Part shown: piece by piece, positions 46,501 to 57,764 of the stretch
Layout of the letters: every line of letters starts with the position of its first letter
Position numbering within the stretch: position 1 is the stretch's first letter
Assembly (NCBI RefSeq): GCF_020520425.1
Contig: NC_079487.1
Coordinates: 59,496,719-59,560,718 of the forward strand
Source of the DNA: Spinacia oleracea
Lineage: Eukaryota; Streptophyta; Magnoliopsida; Caryophyllales; Amaranthaceae
Length of the DNA stretch: 64,000 bases
Reading direction: 5' to 3'
Program-made: the position numbers and the translations under genes
The notes under the pieces: model-generated
What the model was told of the DNA's origin: nothing
The model's database searches: none
Seen by the model: the letters and a program-made list of their open reading frames with translations, nothing else

Positions 46501-48504
46501 CATAGAGATGAAGGTAAGTTATGATAGGAGCTCGACCATTCCCATGCATTATTGGTCCAAAATATGGCAATTCTGGGCTCAAGCCAACATCATCTTGTTT
46601 CAAGCTATCTATATGCACATTGTAAAAACAGTGAGATTCTCATGGAACAATACAGAGTACGTTCTATTATGCGAGACTATCAACAAGAAAACATATATCT
46701 AGATATGCAAACGAGAATGCACAAAAGAACAATAACCCTTTCCAGAAAATTTAATCCAAGTTTCGATTCCAAGCATAATAAACAAGAACAAGACTCGTGA
46801 GGATGAAATTTACGAGACAGCTAGCAATATGCTACATTTATTCTTAAAATGCCAATGTCAATCACGTATAATCTTAAAATGTCTATCATTTTCCCACGTT
46901 CATGATTTCCTAATGGAATAGAGTAAGGAATACGTCCACCTTCGGACCATGCCAATCTCACCCACCAAACATGATTTTGTGGTGCATGTTACAGTGCTGC
47001 ATTTTCTAAACATGGCACGGACTACAGACCCATACAGAACTAGGAAGTGAATTACATTCCCACGCCAATTCCATATAGGAAAACATACCCGTTGCTAGTA
47101 ACACTGTCATGAATGATTGAATGGACTCTATCAACAACGATTGAATGGACACTATCAACAACTATTGAAAACTGGGGATGTTATATTCTAACGCGTATTG
47201 TGGGCATACCAAAATATGATCTCTTTACAAAGGAAGGGAACACGGACAGGAATAAAGTAAATAAATAAATAAGCAACTATAGGTGAAAGATGCATGTACC
47301 AACTTGCATAGTTGCATTATATTAAAAAGCTCACTTCATTTATTCATGCACTTTACACATGATTTTGTAGAGCATCATCACATCAAGTTGACAAGTTGCA
47401 TGTCACGAATGGAATGTAACATTGTCATTCTAGTTCTAAATAAATTGAATGAACCACTCAATTCAAATAAGGCAGCACGTAGACTAACAAGACATTTCAA
47501 ATATCCATAACACAAAATGACCCAAAAAAACGTGTCTCAATTCCGAAATAGTAACCCTATACTTAAATTCAGTGACAAAGAGAGGATAGAAATAACAGAA
47601 CTAATAGAACAACTAATCTTGGACAGACGGATTGGACAGACGAATGAGTACATGGCAAATTGTTGTGAGACTGGGATGACTTGCTTGGACTACATAGTAC
47701 AAGTACTATTTATAGTTCTAGACACAGAGTCGGGACCGCACAAGATGAATCATTCAAACGTTTACGGAGTAATCCGTACTATTTAGACACAAAAGGAAGT
47801 ACCTTCCTCACGGCTTTTTTCCTCCCAAAAAGGCTAAAAAAAGAAATCCAAATTGCCAAAAGTAACATACACTAAGGAATCAAGGTCAGACATCCGTATA
47901 GAGGGATCTATTATTCATTTCCATCAGAATAATTTAATTCTGTTTTTATTTTTCATTTAAAATCTAAAACAAAGTGACATTTACCTACATTTTCAACAAT
48001 TACGGAGTAATATCAATATATCATGCCTACAAACCAACATTGCTGAATTTATATCAAATTTTTAAGGATATAATGAGTTGATAACTAAACTTATACTAGT
48101 ATTAGTTAGTCTACATTGTTCTTAAAATTTGCAATTTACTTTGATGTATAGAAAACTTTTAAAGGAAAATGGGAAAATGATGTGGACTGAATCCGCCTCT
48201 GTGAACCACCTTGCAATACTTTACCCACTAAACTAACTGACATCCCTAAATAAAATAAAATAAAATTGGTCAAATTCAACAGCAGCATACCCAAAATGGA
48301 GCGCAACCGTTCAACGTCGTTGGGACGGGGGATAAACCCTGTTCCACCATCGGCAAACACCTCCTTACATGCGCGAAATAAGGTCTGAACCGCCGCCATT
48401 TTTCGACCCCGCCGCCGATTCTTCCGTGACGCCTTGCCTCTATCGGCGCTTGTTTTATCGAATTCCGTACCTCTGTTAGCCGTAATACCAGGCTCAATTC
48501 CCAT
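40504..48504 (-). CDS. PCO: Plant cysteine oxidase (PCO1/2-type N-terminal cysteine dioxygenase)
   Basis: The enzyme uses O2 and iron to oxidise the N-terminal cysteine of group VII ERF transcription factors, sending them to the N-degron pathway, and so acts as an oxygen sensor. Five exons with GT-AG borders are 48,291-48,504, 46,484-46,608, 46,251-46,401, 45,469-45,684 and 40,504-40,628. They join in frame to 831 bases (276 residues, no internal stop). The three iron-binding histidines are visible: His128 and His130 in [15 protein letters not shown], and His197 in [28 protein letters not shown] is a family signature close to the A-type enzymes (PCO1-3). The N-terminus has a basic stretch ([10 protein letters not shown], about residues 26-35), possibly a nuclear signal. 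Introns 1 to 4 are about 1.7 kb, 82 bp, 566 bp and 4.8 kb. It looks functional. Confidence 0.94.
42096..42627. mobile_element. Stowaway-like MITE interrupted by another MITE
   Basis: The outer inverted repeats are CTCCCTTTGTTGTTTAATAC and the reverse of GCGAGTATTAAATAACGGAG, flanked by TA. Without the inner element (42,196-42,452) the length is about 273 bp, typical for Stowaway. Confidence 0.75.
42196..42452. mobile_element. MITE nested in a MITE
   Basis: Inverted ends (CTTCCTCCGTTCTTATTT and the reverse of AAAAGAACATTGGAAG) and flanking TA define a 257-bp insert inside the older MITE. Confidence 0.72.
42661..42994. mobile_element. MITE, complete copy
   Basis: Inverted repeats CTCCCTTTGTATTTTAGAAA and the reverse of TTTTTAAAATACGGAGGGAG, each flanked by TA, define a 334-bp element. 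Its right half is repeated next to it at about 42,997-43,266. Confidence 0.83.
42997..43266. mobile_element. MITE, partial tandem copy
   Basis: This repeats the right half of the preceding element (shared GGTCCC..., CACTTACTCACA, and GCCGGTCAAAGTGTA then AAAATACGGA near the end). The left terminal repeat is missing. It could be a partial tandem duplication or a second insertion with a lost end. Confidence 0.62.
45243..45409. mobile_element. Short Stowaway-like MITE in intron 4
   Basis: Inverted ends CTCCCTCCATCCCTTAAC and the reverse of CATTAAGGGACGAGGGAG lie 167 bp apart. It sits only about 60 bp from the start of the intron next to exon 4. Confidence 0.78.
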
Positions 48505-48685
48505 GAAAAAATTAAATAATTCTGCACCAGCTCAGCAAACAATTTCCACCAAATGGGTACTTCACAAATCTCTCAAAAATACAAAATAAACATCTCGGTC
48601 ACCCAAAAAAGCCAATAGAGTTAACTAAATCCTTAACAAAAACCGGTGTTGTGAAAATCCCGATAAAAAGGGTGTTTTTTAGTTC

Positions 48686-48686
<1 letters not shown>

Positions 48687-48717
<31 letters not shown>
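48687..48717. repeat. TA microsatellite in the cysteine oxidase 5' region
   Basis: A run of about 15 TA units lies about 180 bp upstream of the start codon at 48,504. It is likely in the 5' UTR or promoter and could vary between individuals. Confidence 0.93.
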
Positions 48718-48721
<4 letters not shown>

Positions 48722-49001
48722 TTTTTTTAGTTTGAAAGTTGCCAAAATTTGAGGAAGATGAAGTACAATTATAATTAAAATGGAATAAAAAAAAAAAAGG
48801 AGATTTTGATGTGAAATTTAAGCTCAAATTTGGAATTTTTTCTATGAAAGTTGTTGGCACAGTGAGAAAGAGAAGTTGAGGATGATGAGAGTGTATAAAA
48901 GGGATCATTTTGAGGGGAGAGAAAACCATGGGCTGTTCATTTCCTGCTATACACACATTTCCAGTGGGCTGTTTTAATACCAGACTTTTTTTAGTTTAAT
49001 A

Positions 49002-49329
49002 CTCCCTCCGTCCCGGAATATTCGACCCGGTTTGACCGGCATAGAGTTTAAGGGACTTGAATTGACTTATTTAATTTAATAGGCAGTAGTTAATAGTGGG
49101 GTATTATTTTAATGTAGTTAGTGGGAGGTGAGTTAAGAGGTGGGGTTGGGGGAGAGTAGGGGTTGAATTTTTAATTATTTTTTGTATGGAGTAGGGGGTA
49201 GGTGGGTTAATAGGAGTAAAGTGAGAAATAATATAATATTGTTAGAATATTTCCATTTTTAGAAACAGGTCAAGTATTAAGGGACGGCCCGATAAGGAAA
49301 ACAGGTCAAGTATTCCGGGACGGAGGGAG
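49002..49329. mobile_element. Stowaway-like MITE upstream of the cysteine oxidase gene
   Basis: Excellent inverted repeats (CTCCCTCCGTCCCGGAATAT and its reverse at the right end) flanked by TA bound 328 bp. The interior is related, in reverse, to the elements at 42,661-43,266. Confidence 0.92.
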
Positions 49330-50577
49330 TAAATAACTCTTCACATTTTAATTTTTTTTTTCTCAATCTTATGGCGATTATTTTATATTATGAAAAGATA
49401 AAATAAAAAATACTTCCTCCTATTTTTAATATTTGCAATATTGATAACTTTTACGCATACCTATGTAAAACGTTGATTATTAATATTTTTAATTCTTTTT
49501 AAACAAAAATCATAAAAAAATAATATTTTGATAATATAAATTAAGACGAATCTAATAAGATCCCACATGATTATGGTTTATCTTATTTTTAAATCATTAA
49601 TAATAGTAGTTAAAATAGAATATGTAAATAGTGTAAAACACACCAATGTTACAAATATTAAAAATCGAAGCATGTATAGAAAAACAAAAAACAAAATAGT
49701 GCTCCAAAAACCAGATATCACTTTCCTCGAATAAAAACTATGGAGTACTACGTATTGAAGAAAATACAAATACCACCTTCATAAAGGCTAGCTTACATCA
49801 TGGGGTTTGATTTTTTCTTAAAATTCTACCCCTAATATTGTTGTTTTCACATCTACAAAATCCACTTGGCCTATTATTCTGACATAGATTCAGTTTAAGG
49901 TTCTTTTTTCTAGGTTGGTGATTATTTGGGCAACACAAACTCTTACTCTGTAATTTCCGACTTCACCTTTTATATATATATGAGAGTTTCTGAATCTATA
50001 ATTATTATAAATTGTAAAATCTATAATGGCAATTAAATAATGGTATATATTCATATGGTACAATTGTAGGGCTACTAAACTGAGAAAATAAAAGCAAAAT
50101 GGTATATTACTTGGCGCCAACTGAAATGCTAGAGAGAGAGTGAAATTTTTACCAATTGCCCAAAGTTCCGTGAAATTTTGTTGGCGGCAAAACCAAAGGT
50201 TCCCACTTCCTCTTTCATTTGTTAGTTCTTCATTTTAGCAGTTCTTCTTGTTCCTTCCTCCAAAAATTTGTTTCTCTTAATTTCCGCGATCCAAAAAAAA
50301 TTATTACAAATTAATCTTCTCTACTCCAAATTAAAACAATTACAAATGAATTTGCTCCAAATAAAAACCATTTATTAATTCTACGAAATTATTTTGTCCA
50401 AAATCTTGAAATAGTTCTTCATTTGCAAATGGGCACTGAAATAGTTCTTCATTCGCAAATGGGCACTTAAAGGGCATCCAGATCCGGTTCAGTTTCCGTT
50501 ATTCCTATTAATTTAAATCCAGAGCTGGGTTGGGTTTGGACACTTAAAGGGCATCAAATCCGGTTCAGTTTAGAAGC
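49330..50577. other. Intergenic region between the two host-type genes
   Basis: This contains the MITE-like sequence at 49,413-49,670 and, further right, a pyrimidine-rich stretch (about 50,195-50,290) that may be promoter or 5' UTR of the FAR1-like gene. Local duplications lie at 50,407-50,571: GAAATAGTTCTTCATT twice, and CACTTAAAGGGCATC with ATCCGGTTCAGTTT twice. No other gene was seen. Confidence 0.55.
49413..49670. mobile_element. Worn MITE-like sequence
   Basis: Ends CTTCCTCCTATTTTTAATAT and the reverse of ACAAATATTAAAAATCGAAG form an imperfect inverted repeat about 258 bp apart. It resembles the other Stowaway-like elements but is diverged. Confidence 0.6.
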
Positions 50578-51058
50578 TATGGAGGGAAGCAGGACAGTGG
50601 AGGGAAGAAGGAGAAGATTACAACTAGACGAGGTAAATTTGCAATAATTTGAAAGATTTTCATCTTCCTAGAATTGTAAGTTTACAAGCATGAATGAATC
50701 ATTTTAGGAATTTAATAATTAGGGTTATGGTTAATAAATTTATTGATATGATTTGCTTTGGAACATAATCAGATTAGGAACACAATGAAATTAGGAACTG
50801 AAATGAAATAGTTTTAAAGCATAATGATGTATTGATATTCTATACGATTGAATGATGAATGAACGATTTTATTAATGAGTGATTATACGATTAATGATTT
50901 ATTATTACTGATTAAACGATGTTTGATACATTATACATTATTATTATTGAGTTAGGATGTTATTGTTACTGTACCAAACTATATACATTTATGGAATATA
51001 TATAGTTTAGTACTTCTGTTGTTTATTTTGTTTAGTCAGTAAGTAAGTTGTGTTGGTA

Positions 51059-54000
51059 ATGAAGGTTGTTGATAATCAACTAGATGAAGATTCTTTAGAT
51101 GAGCATTGGGATTTACTTGGTGATGAGGATGATGAGGTTGAGGGTGATGAGGGTGATGAGGGTGATGAGGGTGAGGGTGATGAGAGTGATGAGGGTGATG
51201 AGGGTCATGAGGGTCATGAGGTTGATGAGGATGTTGATGAAGATGTTGATGATGTGGTTGAAGATGGTAATGATTACGAAGTAATTGATGATTATGATGA
51301 GGAACTGGATGCAGGTGATGAATTGGATGAAGAAGTATTTGTGGCAAATGATGATGACCTTAATGAGGATACGGAGTTGGATGAGGTTGTTGGAGATTTA
51401 GGTAATGGGGAAGGTGGAGAAGGAAGAAGTTCTGCAGTTTATAGTACCCCTATTAAGAAGACAAAAGGTACAAATGGTCCGGTCATGGCGACCCCTGTTG
51501 TTGGTATGAGTTTTAGTAGTTGGGAAGCTATGAATAACTATTATCGTTTGTATGGGGAGCAACAAGGATTTGGTGTAGTTTGTGTTGGTGGAAGTATATC
51601 TAGCAAAGAAAGGAAAGAAAGTGGCAAAGAAAGTGGGAAATCAAAATCCCTTAAGAGCTATGTATGGAGGTGTGAATGTTATGGGAGAACCACTTACCGG
51701 CGCGTGATTAATGGAAAAAAAGTGACTTATTTTGAAGAACCAATGGTTAAGAAGAAGTCGAAGAAGTGTAATTGCCCTGTGATGTTGTATGGTTCTCGTA
51801 CCAATGAGAATAACTGGGTTGTGAAGACTGTTGTAAACGAACACATGAACCATAACCCTACGCCAAGCGAGTCTAATCATATTTTGATGTATAGGGTGAA
51901 AAAGATTACATATGTCTTATTGAAAAATATGGAAAATGATCATGATTCAGGGACGCCCGTTGCACAGATTTTCAACAACTTAGCAGGAAGAAGGAATGGG
52001 GTTGAGAATATAGGATTTTCGAAGAAAGATATTCATAATGTTTTGAATAAGAGGATGAGACTGAGGCTTAGGGATGGTGATGCTGCAGTAATGATCAACT
52101 ACTTAGATAAAATGACCAAGGATAACCAAAACTTTTTCCATCTGCACCGGTTAGATAAAGGAGGAAAGTTGTAGGACGTAATGTGGGTGGATGCTCGTAG
52201 CAGAGCGGCGTATCAGTATTTTGGTGATGTTGTATGTTTTGACTCGACCTACTTGACAAACAAGTATGATTTGCCGTTCTCGAACTTTGTGGGGGTAAAT
52301 CATCATGGGCAAACTATATTGTTAGGATGTGCGTTATTGTCCCATGAAAATGCAGAGACCTTTGTGTGGTTGTTTAGGGCTTGGTTGTCATGTATGGGAG
52401 GAAAAGCTCCAGCCGCAATAATGACTTACCAAGATGCAGCAATGAGGAAGGAAATTCGAATAGTGATGCCAATGCCACATACCCGACATCGGTGGTGCAT
52501 GTGGCACATTATGCAGAAGTTCAGCCGGAAACTTGGTTCTCTTACAGATTATCCCCAAATTAAAGTGGCGTTAAAGAATGTAATCTACAACAGTTTATCA
52601 CCAGAAGAGTTCGAGGAAGGTTGGGCTGAAGCAATTAAAAAATATAAGCTGGAGGTATGTGTTGATGACACAAACAAGGACACAAACAAGGACACAAAGC
52701 AAAGCTCTAAGTGGCTTCAAGGTATGTGTTGATATTATCAGTTTCAGTGATGCTCTGCTAATCCGTTTGGTATAATTACTTTATATATTTGGTACTTATT
52801 TAATCAATGAATCATACCATAGGTAGTAACAGTAGTTTAATTGAATAAGTAGTTTAATTTCCTGGAGGACACAAAATTGTTCATAGTGTATGTTAAATTG
52901 AATATATTTCATAATTTGTAAATGGCAGTTCTGTACAAGCAGAGAGATATGTGGATACCGGCGTATGTCAAACATATATTTTGGGCAAGGATGCAGACGA
53001 CTCAGCGGGTTGAAAGCATAAATAGTTTTTTCGACGGCTACCTAAAGAAGAACACGAGATTGTATCAGTTTGCTCCTAGATATTGCAAGGCCATGGAGAG
53101 TAGGGCGAATGATGAAAGAGCTGCGGATGTGAATTGTAGCCGTTTTACAAGGCCTTTGGTTGGGGAGTTTGTGTATGAGAGAAAATGTCAGAAAGTATAT
53201 ACGGATGCGAAGTTTGTTGAAGTTCAGGTCCAGTGCACGCGGGTATGTTATGTGACCCCTGTTAGTAAAAAAGACATTTCTGATGTAGAGGTAGAGCATA
53301 CCGTCTCCGATAGAGTGTGGATATGGTCGAAGTTTTTAAAAAAGGAAATATCTTTGGGTGGCTCTAAGCGTACTTATGTGGTATTGTTCAACAAAGAAAC
53401 CTTATTTGGGAAGTGTGACTGTAAATACTTTGAGTGCCACGGCATTGTTTGTAGGCATATAATAAAAGTGTTAGACATGGAGAATGTGGTAACAATTCCT
53501 GCATCATACATTATGGATCGATGGAGGAAAGATATTCAACGTAAGCACACCCTTGTGAAGGTAGCTTATCATGATCCTGAGAAAACAAAGGAAATTAATC
53601 GGTATGAGAAAATTATGAATGCAGTAGAACCTGCTGCTTTACTTGGGTCCCAAAATGAGCAAAAACTTGACATAATGCTTGAGATGGTTCGGGCTGCTAT
53701 GTTACGGATGGATGTAAGTGACGTAGTGACAACAGAAGTGGCCGATAATGAAGGCGGTGCAGCATCCGTCCTTAACAGAAGGGGCAGTGACGGACCACCA
53801 ACGCTTGGGTCGGTTAATAAACCGCCTAATAGTTCTGGAGAAGAAAGCCCTTGTCAGTCACCACCCATTCTTGCCAAAGATCCTGTTCCGCGAGGTGGGG
53901 TAAAGGCTCATAGGTCTCGTGAGAAACGTTTTATCCCTCCTGGTGAGAATACAAAGCCAGCTAAAAAGCAAGTACGGAAAAACAAGAAAGGCGTGGCTGA

Positions 54001-54502
54001 AGATGCTCCTCCTGAACAACCTGCTACTAATCCTCCTGTACCTTTTAAACAACCTATGGATCCGGTAGCTATGAATCCTGATTACACCAGGCACCAAGGA
54101 ATAAAGTACGGTAACGCACAGAACAACTTCCATCCCGGCTGGCCAAATCAATTTGTAAGTTCCTGACTGCACAACATATTGTTCTATGATTATTTGTTGT
54201 TTGTTTTTTTGTAAGTGATATTGTCTTGTCCCCTCCCCAACAGCAGGTAATGGCTGGGTATAATACGGTAAATATAGTGGATCCGCAACATCAAGTTGGA
54301 GGAAACAATGTCCGTGCTTGTGTAGGTCAGATGAGTGGGACTCTTATATATCCGCAACACAACTACAACAATGGAGCACCCATGCAAAACTATCAGGTGA
54401 TTTTATTGATCATGTATTATGCAGTATTATGAACTACTTCACGTTTTTTGGTCAATGACTTAATGCACTGATTCAGGCATCTGCTACTAGAGTAGGAGGT
54501 GG
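51059..54502 (+). pseudogene. FAR1/FHY3-like (MULE transposase-derived) gene, one in-frame stop, 3' end cut
   Basis: FAR1-related proteins are plant transcription factors domesticated from Mutator-like transposases. Exons by GT-AG signals are 51,059-52,721, 52,929-54,154, 54,244-54,396 and 54,477-54,502; frames join correctly. The N-terminus is a long Asp/Glu/Gly tract. A FAR1 DNA-binding region follows (SFSSWEAMNNYYRLYGEQQGF, with WRCECYGR and CNCPVMLYG). The MULE transposase region comes next (DARSRAAYQYFGDVV, FDSTYLTNKY, GVNHHGQTILLG), then a SWIM zinc finger (CDCKYFECHGIVCRHI). A Pro- and Lys-rich tail ends the protein. A single TAG at 52,172-52,174 splits it between the FAR1 and transposase regions, without a frame shift. 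The last exon runs into an LTR-like insertion at 54,503. A possible upstream ATG exon (50,578-50,631) does not join in frame. It could be a decaying host gene or a MULE transposase; no terminal inverted repeats were identified. Confidence 0.85.
51118..51245 (+). repeat. GATGAGGGT minisatellite coding an acidic tract
   Basis: Nine-base units (GGTGATGAG and variants) repeat within the coding frame and give DEGDEG-type residues. The open frames in the other frames here (Met-Arg or His-Pro rich) are by-products. Confidence 0.9.
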
Positions 54503-56371
54503 TGTATAACAGCCCGCTCTTAACGAGCTGCTAATTAGAATTACTTAATAGCATTAATCAAACTTAGCTCTTAACCCACAAGGAATTAATCCATAATATT
54601 CAATAACTCTTCATATTTAACTTTAATAATATTCACACAAAAACTATTACAACCTTCTATATGAAATTCAGCTAGCATATATCTCTTTTTGCATTCGCGA
54701 TCCCTGGTTCAACTTCCAGCATTAACTAACCCTGCAAAATCACGAATAGGAATCTGCCCCCACCAGGACAGGTTCAAAGAACAAAGTCAGGGAAACTGAG
54801 TAACATTGCCCAACCTGAAACTCATTTTACTGGCTTAAAACATAATTTCGTGAGTTATTTATTTCAAAGATAAAACCGATTCAATACGAATCAAATCATA
54901 TTCAAATTAAGCTCAGTAATCAAATTGCAATAATTTAAAGTACTTGAAACATTGAACAAAACTTTGATGTTCATAACTAATAAATAAATCAAGCAAGGGC
55001 TTGGACTCAATCACCAGGTGATTCCCAAAGATCGTAAGATTTATATTTTCAGAAGTCCTCAAATCCATTTTTCAACGTAACTAATCTCATATGCTTTGAA
55101 AATGAATCCATCACAAATTCTCAACTCGTATCTCAGAGTCTACCTGAGCTTAAACAACTAACACAACTTAACTAAGACTAAGTCTCCGCTTCTCGATATA
55201 ACATGAAGAAAATCTGTGGTTGTGAGCCTCACATCCAAATCACACATATACATTCCTTTGGAAATAATAAACTCAAATACGATTTGCTCTCGATCATATA
55301 TTTTGGAAATAAAGTCAAATAGTAATATCAAAAATGTATTTCTTAGAAATCCTTGATAATCCAAAGCTTGCACAAAAGCAAAGATTTAAGAGATATTTGC
55401 TTTCCCTAGAAAATCATTTACATTATCAAATCACACACAATGACAAGTCTCACATTATTTGCTACTTCTAGCATAAAGCATAATCAAACATATTTTATCT
55501 TTTAAACATATATATAAATCGGGGAAGAGAACACGAATAGAGACGGGTTGAATAACCACTGTCTCCAAACTTTTAGGGGTCGTCACCCACCTTTTTACAT
55601 ATGCTTGCAAGACTTTTAGGACATGTCCCCACACAGATGTACATATGTACATTTACACAGATGCACAAATGTGCATATACACAGATCACACACAAATACA
55701 CAAATGTTGTTCATGGCCGTTGTTAACGGCTTCTTCCCCACTAAAACACATTTGAAAACTTATCCAATAAATTTAGGAAATATATATAATCACACTTACT
55801 CAAAGTCGTGTGTCACAACAAAACCTCATCTGAAATCATAAACACAATTGAAAATCTTGGCACAAACCATACTTATACAAAGTGATAAATTTGTCCAAAA
55901 TATTTGCTTAAAGATCATAATGTATTACTCATAGCTTTTCACAAATTCCGTACACACGATTCTTGAAAAACAATTTTAACATAGTATATATATAAGGTTT
56001 ATATTCTTAACGACACTCTCGAATACAGATACTTCAAGGAAAATCGTATTTCTTAAGCTTATCACAAATCATATTCTCCTGCTCAAATTTCCAATTCACT
56101 ATTAATCCATCGAAATCCTTAATCTGAATTACACAATTGTGCATTCAATTTGATCTGTGACACAAAGATCACACCTCCAAACCATTAGCTTATAATCACA
56201 ATAGCATAATAAGCTCATATCCTTTTAATGCGTAACCTTCATAACTCCAAGTATAATAACCCAAAATCTCCCTTACAAGTAACTCCAGATGCATATAGGT
56301 TATACCCAAGTTAGCTTAATAGCTCAATTAAGACTAGTGAACTTAATTTTCTCTTGATCGTACGTGGTTAC
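54503..56371 (-). mobile_element. Probable LTR or LTR fragment interrupting the FAR1-like gene
   Basis: It starts TGTATAACAGCCCGC right after exon sequence of the FAR1-like gene. Like the solo LTR at 12,653, it is AT-rich, has no coding potential and holds a segment of the GGAAACTGAGTAAC type (compare GAAACTCAGTAACG near 12,974). It is cut at 56,371 by a copia insertion; its other end is not in the window. The class is inferred. Confidence 0.5.
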
Positions 56372-57764
56372 TGTTAGGTTATGATACATATGATATTACA
56401 TAAATCATGCGGAAACAACCATTAACCCAGGAATACATATTATTTACACATAATCATATAGCATAATTTAGATGCATACTCTTTGTTGCGTGCCCTCCCT
56501 AGCTGCGCCCGAACCGAGCAAGAACAAGTGTTTAGGACTCCAAGTGTCGTCCCTCCGTAGATAGTCCACAGCACGTCCGGATCCGCCTTAAGATTGACCA
56601 ACTAGAATCGCCCTTAAGGTACTAGAATTTTCGGCACTTTTGAGCAAGATGTGTGACTGAATTTTTCTCTCAAAAACTCACTTTGAATACTTGAAAACTC
56701 GTTATAAATTGTGAACCCAGGCCACATATTTATAGGGGTATGGAAAGAGAATTGGAATCCTATTAGGATACGAATTAATTAAACTTAGAATCCTACAAGA
56801 ACTCTAATTAATTAATTTATCAAATAGAATTAGGAATTTAATCATTAACCGAACTCTGCACGTTTTAGGAATCGTGCATGAACACAAACTCACACACACA
56901 CACACACGGCAGCCACGATGGGCCGCCCATGCGCGTGCGTGCGAGCAGCAGCCCACGCAGCGAGGCCCACGCAGCCGCGGCCTTGGAGCGCGCTGGGCCC
57001 GCCTTGCGGTAGGCCTGGGCGCTGCCTTGGCTGGGCTTGTGGCGCGCGTTTGGCTTGCTGGGCGATGGCCTGGCTTCGAGCTGGGCCCTCGTCCGGCAGG
57101 CCTCGTCCGATGCTTATTCGTACGATACGCTTCCGATTAAATTTCCGATTCCGGAATTCATTTCCGATACGAACAATATTTAACATTTCCGATTCCGGAA
57201 TTAATTTCCGTTTCGAACAAATATTTAATATTTCCGTTTCCGGAATTATTTTCCGATTCTGATAATATTTCCGATTCTGACAATATTTCCGTTTCCGGCA
57301 ATATTTCCGATTCTGGCAATATTTCCATTTCCAATAATATTTTCCGATACGTACCATGTTTCCGTTTCCGGCAACATCTACGACTTGGATAATATTTATA
57401 TTTCCGATACGATCCATATTTCCGTTTCCGGGAATATCATCGTTTCCGGAGTATTCATTTCTTGCCTATGACGATCTCAGCTCCCACTGAAACCAAGATC
57501 CGTCGATTCCGAATATTCATAGATGGAGTATTTAATGCCATTAAATACTTGATCCGTTTACGTACTATTTGTGTGACCCTACGGGTTCAGTCAAGAGTAA
57601 GCTGTGGATTAATATCATTAATTCCACTTGAACTGAAGCGGCCTCTAGCTAGGCATTGAGCTCACTTGATCTCACTGAATTATTAACTTGTTAATTAATA
57701 CTGAACCGCATTTATTAGACTTATCATAGAATGCATACTTGGACCAAGGGCATTATTTCCTTCA
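56372..57764 (-). repeat. 3' LTR of the decayed-pol copia (1,393 bp)
   Basis: It runs from TGTTAGGTTATG to TTCCTTCA, as in the other copies. The GGAA-rich array is at about 57,128-57,448, a GC-rich patch at about 56,900-57,110 and an ATATTTATAGG TATA region at about 56,728. A short CACA run lies at about 56,890-56,908. Confidence 0.94.

Noticed and set aside
50578..50631. First coding exon of the FAR1-like gene (MEGSRTVEGRRRR)
   Set aside because: It has a donor-like GTAAAT, but joining to acceptors near 51,030-51,047 gives stops or the wrong frame; it may be 5' UTR.
51036..51347. Minus-strand His/Pro-rich open frame
   Set aside because: It is the shadow of the acidic minisatellite in the FAR1-like gene.
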